DNA of 29,470 nucleotides from Zipacnadum sp036504235 (GTDB taxonomy: Bacteria; Armatimonadota; Zipacnadia; Zipacnadales; Zipacnadaceae). Location of the stretch: contig DASXVN010000047.1 of the NCBI GenBank assembly GCA_036504235.1, positions 1-29,470 on the forward strand, in the 5' to 3' direction. Below, piece after piece: positions 14,873 through 22,528 of this stretch. Made by a program: the position numbers and the translations under genes. The notes beneath the pieces are model-generated. The model was not told where the DNA came from and searched no databases. It saw nothing but the letters and a program-made list of their open reading frames with translations. How positions within the stretch are numbered: position 1 is the first letter of the stretch; each line of letters begins with the position of its first letter.

Positions 14873-16768
14873 CTAGTACGGGATGACCAGCACGGACCAG
14901 TAGCTGAAGCTGGGCACGGTGGCGGTGAATTTGCCGCCGGCCGCCTGCAGCGGCAGCGTCTGGCTCTGCTCGGTGGCGTCGGGGTTGAGCACCCTCGCCT
15001 CGGCGAGACGCGGCGCGCCGCCGGCGAACAGTTCCGGCGCCAGCGTCACTTGGACATTCTCGGCGACCGGCGGGACCGCGGCCTGCTGGGTGATGCGCTC
15101 CTCCACCGGCGAGTTGATGAGGTTGATCACCAGGAACCGACCGTCGGCGTTCTGCAACTGCTCCACGAACCGCTCGTAGACGATCGGGCGGCTGGCGGTC
15201 ACCTGCACCAGCTTGGTGGCCTCCTCCAGGGGCAGCCGGTGCAGCGTATTGCTGAGCAAGAACTCGCTGTAACGGAAGGCGAACTGGTTGTACAGGCGCC
15301 AGGCGGCCTTGTTATTCCGGTTGTCGCCGGGAATCCAGCGGAAGCCGCCGGCCCACGAGAAAGCCTTGATCCAGCGCGTATCCACCTCGTTGTAGCCCGG
15401 ACCGCCGCCCCAGCCGGCGAAGAGGAAAGCCCCGAACTTGCGGGCGCGCTCGGCCTCCTCGGTCATGTTGCGGGCGAAATCCACCCAGCGGTTGTCGGGG
15501 GCGGCCGCCTCGCCGGCCCCCTTGGCCACCTCATCGAGGATATAGCTCCCCGGCGCGATAGTGGCCGCCTCTTTCGAGGACATGACCCAGTCCCCATTGT
15601 CGGGGCGGAAGCCCGCCCAGTTGAAGCCGAAGAGGAAGTCCGAGTACTTGGCCCGGGACTCGGTCATGGTGAGCTTCATGTTGCGCGCAGTCAGGGCGTC
15701 GCCGTCGCGGACGGAGGGCTGCGGCTTGCCTGCGTAGTCCAGGTACATACTGGAGGGAGCCAGCGGATCGCCGATGGCCGGGACGCTGTAGTGCCCGTCG
15801 TAGCGCACGCCGTCGTAACCCAGGACCTCGCGGCCCCGAATGATGGACTCCGCCCCCAGGTGCGCCAGCTCCGGGTGCTCGAAGTTGAGCGGGGCGATGT
15901 GCAGGCCGCCCGGGCTGATGCTGTCGATGATCGGCTGGAACTCCTTGTCGGTCAGGCTGGCGGGGTATTGCTGGTAGAAGCGCTGCAAGAGCGGCAGCGT
16001 CTGGGTGTTCAGCCCGCCGAAAACCGAGCCGTCGCGGGTGAAGATCAGGTACTCGGGGTGTTTGCGGGCGAACTCGGTGCCGCCCACGCCGGAGACCGAC
16101 GAGTTGACGTACACTGTCGAGTAAATGCCGTTCGCGTGCAGGTCGGAGGTCAGCTTCTTGAGGCCGGAGACGGTGGAACGATAGGCGGTGTCGCCCTGGC
16201 CGGAGAAGTAGTTGTCAATCCCCGGCGGCGGAGCCACGCTGCTGAAGGGGTCGTAGGCGATGCCCAGAATCTCCCCGACCGACTCGTAGTTGGTGCGCCA
16301 GTCGGCCACCCAGTCGGCGATACGCTTGGTTATGTACGGGTCATACTGCTCCCCCGGTTTCGGCATGTTCCAGGAGCGCAGCGAATCGCCGCCGTAAGCC
16401 ACGCAGGCCGACCAGGGGTTCTGGGCGCAGGCGAAAACCTCACGGCCGCGGGCCTCCTGGCCTCCGGCGGTCGCGGTGGCGGTCACCTCGTAGCCGAACT
16501 CGGCGGTGGGCTTGAAGGTGAAGCTCACCTTGCCGGCGGCGTCGGTGGTGCCGTCATACTTGGCGGCTTCCTGGTCGAGCAGGCGCGCCACGCGGCACTG
16601 CACGGCGGCGGTCTGCCCGGCGGTCAGGCCGGTAACGGTTACCTGCAGTTGCACCGGCTCGCCCGGGCGGACCTGCAGCTTGTCCGGCCAGACCTGGACG
16701 GCCAGGTCCGCGGAGGCGACGGAGGCCAACACCAGCAGGGCGAGCAACACAGCAACGAATTTAGCCAC
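14873..16768 (-). CDS. Secreted TIM-barrel putative glycoside hydrolase, module copy 1
   Basis: A 631-residue exported paralogue of 11031-12965 with the same layout. A signal peptide is followed by the N-domain LAVQVWPDKLQVRPGE with TAGQTAAVQCRV, a TIM barrel and a C-terminal beta domain ending SVLVIPY. Candidate catalytic residues are Asp324 in GVRYDGHY and Glu413 in YILDEVAKG; FGFNWAGFRPD and FAGWGGGPG are also shared with the paralogue. I chose the GTG at 16768, which has GGAGG 8 bases upstream; a GTG three codons earlier is too close to that site. It overlaps the preceding gene's end by 8 bases, implying translational coupling. It is an extracellular glycosidase candidate of unknown substrate. 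Confidence 0.78.
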   Translation of the reverse strand: MAKFVAVLLALLVLASVASADLAVQVWPDKLQVRPGEPVQLQVTVTGLTAGQTAAVQCRVARLLDQEAAKYDGTTDAAGKVSFTFKPTAEFGYEVTATATAGGQEARGREVFACAQNPWSACVAYGGDSLRSWNMPKPGEQYDPYITKRIADWVADWRTNYESVGEILGIAYDPFSSVAPPPGIDNYFSGQGDTAYRSTVSGLKKLTSDLHANGIYSTVYVNSSVSGVGGTEFARKHPEYLIFTRDGSVFGGLNTQTLPLLQRFYQQYPASLTDKEFQPIIDSISPGGLHIAPLNFEHPELAHLGAESIIRGREVLGYDGVRYDGHYSVPAIGDPLAPSSMYLDYAGKPQPSVRDGDALTARNMKLTMTESRAKYSDFLFGFNWAGFRPDNGDWVMSSKEAATIAPGSYILDEVAKGAGEAAAPDNRWVDFARNMTEEAERARKFGAFLFAGWGGGPGYNEVDTRWIKAFSWAGGFRWIPGDNRNNKAAWRLYNQFAFRYSEFLLSNTLHRLPLEEATKLVQVTASRPIVYERFVEQLQNADGRFLVINLINSPVEERITQQAAVPPVAENVQVTLAPELFAGGAPRLAEARVLNPDATEQSQTLPLQAAGGKFTATVPSFSYWSVLVIPY

Positions 16769-18644
16769 GAGGGGCACCTCCGGTGGAGTTATTGAGCAGT
16801 GTCTTGAGCACGCCGCGCATCTCGCGGAACCAGCCGCGGCTTTCCCAATACGGCGTGACGCCCGCGGGCGGATCGCCCATCGGCGCGCCCAGCCAGACCA
16901 CGACTTGGCCCTGGCCGTACGCGCCGCTGACCAGCAGCGGGTACCCGGCGGCGGTCAGCAGGGTCTGAGCGCCGGGACGGACCAGCTTGGGCTGCTGCAG
17001 CCACTGCACCTGACCCAACTCGTAGCTCGCCCCGGCGACCGGCACGAACTGCGGCAGGCGGACCAGGTCGAAGAAGCCGTCCGGTTCCAGCGGGAGCGCC
17101 TCTTTCAGTGGGCTCTCCTGGAAGCGGCTCTTGCCCAGGCTGCTGATTCCGCCGGTGAGCAGCAGCTTGCCCCCGGCTTGCACGTACTGCTGGACGGCGA
17201 TCTGCCCGGCGTCGCCCAGCGCGTTGGCGCCGACGTTGTCCAGGACGATCAGATCGTAGCCGAGCAACTCTTCCGCCAGCAGCGGCTGGTAAGTCAACTC
17301 GGGCCCGAGCACGCCGGAGGTGTAGTAGCTTTCGCGGAAGCTGACGCCCGGGGCGATATTGCGCAGGATCGGCTCAACGCGGTTGTACTCGGACCACAGG
17401 CCCAGAGCATGCAGGACCCGAACGCCCTCATGCGGCTGGAGCTTGAGGCCGCGCTGGCCCATCAGTTCGGGCTTGATCTTCTGGGGCAGCGGGGCGCGGT
17501 ACGGCGAGGCGGTCTCCGGCGCGTAGTAGACGCCCTCATCGCCCGAGTAGAGGAACTCCGCGGTCTTCTTCTGCGCGCCTTCGCCCAGGGTGATGGTTAC
17601 GATCAGCGCTTGGCGGCCCAGTCCGGGCACGGTGAAGTCCACCGACTGCAGGTTCCCGCGGGTGAGGTTGGTCAGGGTGACGGTCTTTTCGGCTACCACG
17701 GCCGAGCGGTCGCCCTTCTCCAGCTTGATCGAGACGGGCAGGGAGGCGACGGGCTGCTCGGTGGCGCGGAACTGCCACTTGAGCGTGTCCTCCTGGCGGT
17801 CGGCGGTCACCATCGCCGTCGCGTCGGCGTAGTAGCAGTTATGCACGTTCTGCACGGGCACCAGCGTGTACTCGGTGCTCCAAGACTTGCCCGGCGCGAT
17901 CAGCACCCGGTCGTAGAACCACTCGGTGGTGTACATGGTGATGCAGGAGTAGTGCATCTTGAGGTAGTTGTAGTCCACCAGCGCCAGCAGCCCCACGCCG
18001 CTGTCGCGGTCGAAAGTCATGGCCCAGCCGGCGGAGGGCCGGCGGACAAATTCGTCGCCGTAGCAGCGGTCGTTCTCCACGTAGACCATGCGGATGCCGA
18101 GGTTGGAGGGGCGATAGGCGACCTGGAGGCCCTTGTTGCCGCCGCAGTAGAAGCGGTTCTGGATCCACGAGCCGGGGAAGCGGGGGGCGTCGGAGGTGTT
18201 CTCCAGGCTCATGCGCACGTGAATCGCCGGGGTGTCAGCCCGCAGCGTGACGATCTTGCGCATGACTACGCCCTTAAGGTCGGCGCTCTGGTCTTTCAGC
18301 GCCCGCCACAGCTCGATCTGGAAGACCTCGGGCGTATTCTGCAGAATCTTGTACTCGTACGGCTCGTTCTGCAGTTCGCCGGGATGGTACTGCTGCCAGA
18401 CCATGTCCTCTAGCAGGCCGCCGCCGGTGGGGTAGATCCAGTCGCGGTCGGCGCCCTCCTTCTGCTCCCGGTACTTGAAGCTGCGGATGGCGCCGCCGTG
18501 AGGCACGTCAAAGCTCAGGGCGTAGAAGTCGTTGGTGACCGCAATCGTGGGCGGCGTGGAAGTCACCTGCAGGGGGCCGGCGCCGGCAGCGGTCAGGCCG
18601 GCTAGCGTCGCGGCGAGAACTAGGGCGAGCAGATAGCGGCTCAA
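16761..18644 (-). CDS. Secreted protein with mutarotase-like beta region and GATase-like C-domain
   Basis: A roughly 627-residue exported protein of unknown function. A signal peptide (SRYLLALVLAATLAGLTAAGA) is followed by a large beta-rich region (about 30-400). Phrases such as IAVTNDFYALSFDVPHGGAIRSFKYRE look like the N-terminus of sugar mutarotase or glycosidase supersandwich domains. The C-terminal GATase-like domain (about 435-620, with YDLIVLDNVGAN, VQAGGKLLLTGG and YGQGQVVVWLGAP) clearly resembles the ends of 13128-14855 and 9225-10940. The likely start is the TTG at 18644, with GGAGG about 11 bases upstream and the signal peptide right after. The ATG at 18713 would add 23 residues overlapping lacI. 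It is the first gene after the regulator, 47 bp away. Confidence 0.75.
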   Translation of the reverse strand: MSRYLLALVLAATLAGLTAAGAGPLQVTSTPPTIAVTNDFYALSFDVPHGGAIRSFKYREQKEGADRDWIYPTGGGLLEDMVWQQYHPGELQNEPYEYKILQNTPEVFQIELWRALKDQSADLKGVVMRKIVTLRADTPAIHVRMSLENTSDAPRFPGSWIQNRFYCGGNKGLQVAYRPSNLGIRMVYVENDRCYGDEFVRRPSAGWAMTFDRDSGVGLLALVDYNYLKMHYSCITMYTTEWFYDRVLIAPGKSWSTEYTLVPVQNVHNCYYADATAMVTADRQEDTLKWQFRATEQPVASLPVSIKLEKGDRSAVVAEKTVTLTNLTRGNLQSVDFTVPGLGRQALIVTITLGEGAQKKTAEFLYSGDEGVYYAPETASPYRAPLPQKIKPELMGQRGLKLQPHEGVRVLHALGLWSEYNRVEPILRNIAPGVSFRESYYTSGVLGPELTYQPLLAEELLGYDLIVLDNVGANALGDAGQIAVQQYVQAGGKLLLTGGISSLGKSRFQESPLKEALPLEPDGFFDLVRLPQFVPVAGASYELGQVQWLQQPKLVRPGAQTLLTAAGYPLLVSGAYGQGQVVVWLGAPMGDPPAGVTPYWESRGWFREMRGVLKTLLNNSTGGAPRG

Positions 18645-18691
18645 GCGAACATCACTCCTCCTCGGAATGGGGCGGGCAACCGGGCCGCGGC

Positions 18692-19735
18692 TCAACTCGG
18701 TGGTTCCCCGCAAGAGCGGCGGATGGTCAGGGTGGGCTCTAGCAAAATCTGCGGGGGCGGTCCGCCAAAGGGGGCGGTGAGAATCCGGGTGAGCAAGCCG
18801 ATAGCCTCGCGGCCCAGGCGCTCCACCGGCTGGCGCACGGAGGTGAGCGGGGGGAAGGTGTAGCCGCTGGGGGCCAGGTCGTCAAAGCCCACTAAGGCCA
18901 CGTCCTCGGGCAGGCGCACCCCGTGCTCGCGCAGGGCGGCCATGGCTCCATAGGCCAGGGCGTCGTGGACGACGAAGCAGCCGTCGAGTTCGCCGCCCTG
19001 GTCCAGGAAATCGCACATGGAGGCATACCCGTACTCCTCGCTGGGGACCGTGCCCGGCAGGTCGCTGCCGATCAGGGCCGGCGCCGGTAGCCCGGCTTCC
19101 GCGAGGGCGCGCCCGAAACCGTCCCAACGGCCCTGAACAGAGGTCAGCACGCGCGACCGCGGCGGGTAGTCGAGCAGCGCCAACCGCTGCCGCCCCGCGG
19201 CCAGCAGATGCCGGCCGGCGAGGTAGCCGCCCCGCTCGTTGTCGGTCGAGACAGAGCCGACCGCCAAGCCCGGGATGAAGCAGTCCACAAACACCAGCGG
19301 CACCTGCTGCGCGAGCAAGTCTCGGTAATAGTCGCGGTTGATCTCCGGGTCGGTAGGGGAGACCAGCAGCCCCTCCGCGCCCTTCTCCAGGAGCAGGTCT
19401 ACCCGCTCGCGTTCCTTGTCCGGGGAGGCGTCGGAAACGGCGATCAGCGTGGAATAGCCGGACTCCCGCGCCGTGCTCTCGACCGCCGCCAGCAGCTCGG
19501 CAAAGAAGGAAACGCCCAGAGAGCCGAAGACCACGCCGAGGGTGGCAGTATGCCGCGTGCGCAGACTGCGGGCGGCGTGATTGGGCCGGTAGCCGAGGCT
19601 CTGGGCGACCTCCAGGATGCGGTTCCGGGTGGCCTCGCTAATGCGGCCCGTACCTCGCAGGGCGCGATGCACGGTGGTCGTAGAGACCCCCGCGGCGTTA
19701 GCAACTTCCACTAAACCGACGGTGTGCTTGGCCAT
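18692..19735 (-). CDS. LacI-family transcriptional regulator
   Basis: A 347-residue DNA-binding repressor. The N-terminal helix-turn-helix is VGLVEVANAAGVSTTTVHRA (about 6-25), followed by the hinge helix YRPNHAARSLRT. The periplasmic-binding-protein-like effector domain has the typical LGVVFGSLGVSFFAELLAAV, GYLAGRHLLAAGRQRLAL, and ALVGFDDLAPSGYTFPPLTS blocks. I chose the ATG at 19735 so that the protein begins MAKHTVGLVEV; the longer reading from 19771 would translate the operator. There is no strong Shine-Dalgarno. The five secreted-protein genes follow in the same direction, so it probably senses a sugar they release and controls them together with itself. The effector is unknown. Confidence 0.93.
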   Translation of the reverse strand: MAKHTVGLVEVANAAGVSTTTVHRALRGTGRISEATRNRILEVAQSLGYRPNHAARSLRTRHTATLGVVFGSLGVSFFAELLAAVESTARESGYSTLIAVSDASPDKERERVDLLLEKGAEGLLVSPTDPEINRDYYRDLLAQQVPLVFVDCFIPGLAVGSVSTDNERGGYLAGRHLLAAGRQRLALLDYPPRSRVLTSVQGRWDGFGRALAEAGLPAPALIGSDLPGTVPSEEYGYASMCDFLDQGGELDGCFVVHDALAYGAMAALREHGVRLPEDVALVGFDDLAPSGYTFPPLTSVRQPVERLGREAIGLLTRILTAPFGGPPPQILLEPTLTIRRSCGEPPS

Positions 19736-19743
19736 ATTCACTG

Positions 19744-19758
19744 GGAAAACGTTTACGC
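19744..19758 (-). promoter_or_regulatory. LacI-type operator overlapping the lacI leader
   Basis: On the - strand GCGTAAACGTTTTCC is a near-palindrome centred on AAACGTTT, the centre expected for LacI/GalR-family operators (central CpG). It lies between the -10 element and the lacI start codon, so binding would block transcription, implying autoregulation. Confidence 0.7.
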
Positions 19759-19762
19759 AACA

Positions 19763-19791
19763 GGTATACAATAATCGGCGGGGGCTGTCAA
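19763..19791 (-). promoter_or_regulatory. Sigma-70-type promoter of lacI and the secreted-protein genes
   Basis: A perfect -35 TTGACA (19786-19791, - strand), a 17-bp spacer and TATACC (19763-19768) as -10. Transcription would start near 19756, inside the operator, leaving a leader of about 20 bases. Confidence 0.7.
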
Positions 19792-19825
19792 GGGGTTGTG
19801 GGAAGGGGATCTGTCGTTGCCTTTT

Positions 19826-19897
19826 GTAGGGCGGGGGCTTGTACCCCGCCGGACTAACGATTGCTTACCGACGGCGGGGTACGAGCCCCCGCCCTAC
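19826..19897. repeat. 72-bp composite inverted repeat, two R1 arms
   Basis: Left arm 19826-19851 and right arm 19872-19897 are reverse complements with one mismatch in 26, separated by 20 bases that include GACTAACG. Each arm can also form its own small hairpin. This is the only complete two-armed R1 element in the window; both window ends look like halves of such an element. Confidence 0.9.
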
Positions 19898-19990
19898 AGT
19901 ACGGCAGCCCCTTCGCCTTTGCTGTTACTAGGCAGAGCATGCCAAAGCCGGCTCCACCAACTCACCGCCACTGCCCGCCTTGGCCCTGCC

Positions 19991-20071
19991 CTAGTGCATG
20001 CCACTGAACCCAAAGAGCAGGAAGAAACTCACTAAGGTTAGGATAAAGAACGGAATCCAGGCCCACTTCAT
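19991..20071 (-). CDS. Possible 26-residue single-span membrane peptide
   Basis: A short frame starting MKWAWIPFFILTLVSFF and ending GFSGMH. Almost all of it is hydrophobic, one transmembrane span with a Lys at the N-terminus. The upstream Shine-Dalgarno is weak (GATGGA, close to the ATG). Promoter-like AT-rich sequence lies just upstream on the same strand (20104-20123). Small membrane peptides of this kind are often real but missed. I see no homologue by eye, and the evidence is only composition, promoter and start context. Confidence 0.4.
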   Translation of the reverse strand: MKWAWIPFFILTLVSFFLLFGFSGMH

Positions 20072-20103
20072 TTTTCCATCAACTCGTCTCACAGAGCCGT
20101 GTC

Positions 20104-20123
20104 AGTATATCAAGTATATTATA
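20104..20123. promoter_or_regulatory. AT-rich island with promoter-like elements
   Basis: In a GC-rich setting this stretch reads TATAAT (20118-20123) and the extended -10 TGATATACT (20104-20112) on the - strand, toward the small membrane peptide. On the + strand, TATATT and TATTAT occur toward the LigD-type polymerase gene. It may be a divergent promoter; no convincing -35 was found on either strand. Confidence 0.35.
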
Positions 20124-20197
20124 CCCACTTCGCGGGCCGGGAAACCGATTCCGCGCGGAAGGACCTTCCCCCGCGGGCGCTGAAAGGCAGGACTGAC

Positions 20198-21088
20198 ATG
20201 CGCGACACCAGCGAGACAACTCTATACGGCGTGCGCCTGACCCATCCGGATCGGGTCCTCTATCCAGAATTGGGGCTGACCAAGCGCGAACTGGTCAAGT
20301 ACTACGCTCGCCTCGCCGACCACCTCCTGCCGGAGGTCGTGGGCCGACCGCTGAGCGTTGTGCGCTGCCCCGAGGGGCGCGGGGGCGAGTGCTTCTACCA
20401 GAAGCACACCACCCGGGACATGCCGGAGTATATCGGGCGCGTGCCGATTCAGGAGGACGCAGCGGTCGCTGACTACCTGGAGGTCCACGACCGGACCGGG
20501 CTGCTCTGGCTGGTGCAGATGGGCACGCTGGAGATACACCCGTGGGGCGCGCACTCGGCGGACGTGGAGCATCCCGACCGAATGATCTTCGACGCGGACC
20601 CCGCGCCGGGCGTCGCCTGGGGCGAGGTGGAGCGCTGCGCCCTGCGGCTGCGCGAGTTGCTGGTCGAGGTGGGCCTGACCAGCTTCGTGAAGACCACCGG
20701 CGGCAAGGGCCTGCACGTGGTCGTTCCCCTGGCGCCCGGCCCCAGTTGGGATCAGGTCAAGGATTTCGCCCACGCGGTGGCCCTGCGCCTCGAAAAAGAG
20801 GAGCCGGCGCGGTACCTGGCTAATATGTCCAAAACCAAGCGGGCGGGCCGCATCTTCGTGGACTACCTGCGCAACGCGCGCGGCGCGACGGCGGTCGCGG
20901 CCTACTCCACGCGCGCCCGGTCCGGCGCGCCGGTCTCCACGCCGCTGTTCTGGGAGGAGCTGGGCTCCGGCCTGCATCCGGAGCAGCTCAACGTGGCGAC
21001 CGTGCCCGACCGGCTGGCCGCGCAGGAGCAGGACCCCTGGGCTGCGATGCGGAAGCTGCGGCAGCGGTTGCCGGAGGCCTTTAGCTGA
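20198..21088 (+). CDS. Stand-alone LigD-type polymerase/primase domain protein
   Basis: A 296-residue protein corresponding to only the polymerase domain of the bacterial NHEJ ligase LigD (archaeo-eukaryotic primase superfamily). Such enzymes add ribonucleotides or deoxynucleotides at DNA breaks and gaps. Catalytic aspartates Asp132 and Asp134 lie in IFDADP, the nucleotide-binding TTGGKGLHV is at 166-174, and the third acid is Asp222 in FVDYLRN. The family block LEIHPWGAH is present. I chose the ATG at 20198, with AGGA about 6 bases upstream; a GTG reading from 20099 adds 33 unlike residues. No Ku, ligase or nuclease domain lies nearby, so partners would have to be encoded elsewhere. Confidence 0.92.
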   Translation: MRDTSETTLYGVRLTHPDRVLYPELGLTKRELVKYYARLADHLLPEVVGRPLSVVRCPEGRGGECFYQKHTTRDMPEYIGRVPIQEDAAVADYLEVHDRTGLLWLVQMGTLEIHPWGAHSADVEHPDRMIFDADPAPGVAWGEVERCALRLRELLVEVGLTSFVKTTGGKGLHVVVPLAPGPSWDQVKDFAHAVALRLEKEEPARYLANMSKTKRAGRIFVDYLRNARGATAVAAYSTRARSGAPVSTPLFWEELGSGLHPEQLNVATVPDRLAAQEQDPWAAMRKLRQRLPEAFS

Positions 21089-21128
21089 CCATCAGTTCGC
21101 AACCAGTAGTCAAGGGAGGCGTCGTTAA

Positions 21129-22475
21129 GTGACTTATGATTCGCTGGTAGCTGCTCTGGAAGAGGGCCTGAACGAGGTCCCCCTGCTGGACGCGCATACC
21201 CACCTGGTCGGCGGGCACCTGTCCGCCCGCGGGCTGCACGATCTGTTCCTGCATCACATGGTCATCAGCGATCTGTACGCGGCGGGCTGCCCCTCCGGCG
21301 CCCGGCTCAGCGACGAGCCGACCGAGGAGGAGGCCACCCGGCGCCTCGAGGAAGCCCTGCCCTACGCGCCACTGATTCGCAACACCTCCTGCTCCTGGAC
21401 CTTGCGCGTGATCCTGGGCGACCTGTACGGCTGGCACGAGCCGATCACCGCGGAGAACTGGCGGGAGCTGGACGCGGTCATCCGTCGGCGGTCGGCGGAC
21501 CCGGCCTGGCCGCGGGAGATCATGCGGCGCGCCGGGATCCACCGCGCCTGCACCGAGATCGTGCGCCGCGGCGACGGCCACGCCGACGACCTGCTGCAAT
21601 ACGCGCTGGAGTGGGCCTTCTTCGCGCGCGCGCAGTGGGGAGTCAACGACATCCCCCTCTACGAGCTGGAGGCCACCTGGGGCCAGACCGCCCCCGCGCA
21701 GCCGCTGCCGGTGACGCTGGGCTCGCGGCCGCCCGTGGCGCGCGAGATCAAGACCACCGCCGACGTGCGCGAGGCCCTCGGCCACTACTGCGACCTGATT
21801 CCCTTCGACCAGGTCCTGTCCACCGCCCAGCACCTCTCCACCGACCTTGACTACCGCCTTATCAGCGACGAGGAGATGAGCGCCGCCCTGCAGCGCCGCC
21901 CGCAGGCCACCGAGGCGGACCGCGACGTATACGCCAGCTACCTGCTGGAGGCCTTCCTGCAGGAGCTGGAGAGCCGGGACAGCGATCTGGTCTTCCAGTT
22001 CTCGCTGGGCGCCGAGCCGCTGCCCTTCGAGACGGCCAGCCGGATTTCGCAGCGCACCATCGCCCAGGCGGCGGAGATCATCGCCCGCCATCCGCGGGTG
22101 CAGTTCCAGTGCTTCCTCTCCAGCCGCCACGCCAACCAGAGCCTCTGCACCATGGTCCGCGAGTTGCCCAACTTCTCGGTGGCCGGCTACTGGTGGCACA
22201 ATTTCTTCCCCAGCATCGTGCAGCAGATCATGGACGAGCGGTTGGACATGCTCCCGGTGAACAAGCAGGTCGGCTTCTTCAGCGACGCCTACAGCCTGGA
22301 GCTGGCCTACGCCAAGGCGCAGATGGTCCGCAAGGAGCTGGCCCCGGTGCTGGCCCGCCGAGTGAGCCAGGGCCAGTACACGCAGACCGAGGCCCTGGAA
22401 ATCGCGCGAGAAATCCTCTACGTAACGCCGCAGACGCTGCTGGGGATGGTCCCGGCGGATGATTTGGCTCCTTGA
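21129..22475 (+). CDS. Glucuronate isomerase-like (UxaC-type) amidohydrolase-superfamily protein
   Basis: A 448-residue TIM-barrel protein resembling uronate isomerase, which interconverts glucuronate or galacturonate with the ketose. The metal motif His-x-His is at 23-25 in LLDAHTHL. Other family-like blocks are FQFSLGAEPLPFE, VAGYWWHNFFPS and GFFSDAYSLELAYAK near the C-terminus. The match to classic UxaC is partial; for example the DSRS block appears as SDAYS, so the substrate may differ. The start is a GTG with GGGAGG 9 bases upstream. It lies 40 bp after the polymerase gene and near a sugar epimerase and a rhamnulokinase, which agrees with sugar acid or deoxysugar catabolism. Confidence 0.75.
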   Translation: MTYDSLVAALEEGLNEVPLLDAHTHLVGGHLSARGLHDLFLHHMVISDLYAAGCPSGARLSDEPTEEEATRRLEEALPYAPLIRNTSCSWTLRVILGDLYGWHEPITAENWRELDAVIRRRSADPAWPREIMRRAGIHRACTEIVRRGDGHADDLLQYALEWAFFARAQWGVNDIPLYELEATWGQTAPAQPLPVTLGSRPPVAREIKTTADVREALGHYCDLIPFDQVLSTAQHLSTDLDYRLISDEEMSAALQRRPQATEADRDVYASYLLEAFLQELESRDSDLVFQFSLGAEPLPFETASRISQRTIAQAAEIIARHPRVQFQCFLSSRHANQSLCTMVRELPNFSVAGYWWHNFFPSIVQQIMDERLDMLPVNKQVGFFSDAYSLELAYAKAQMVRKELAPVLARRVSQGQYTQTEALEIAREILYVTPQTLLGMVPADDLAP

Positions 22476-22528
22476 ATGCTACGGAAGGCCCATGGTCTAT
22501 TTGAGTGCCAGCTACGGGAGGCATAGTG

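Noticed and set aside
15050..18413. Two long overlapping + strand frames (15050-16795 and 16506-18413)
   Set aside because: Both are antisense to genes with signal peptides, good start sites and paralogues; the frames overlap each other and show no protein family features.
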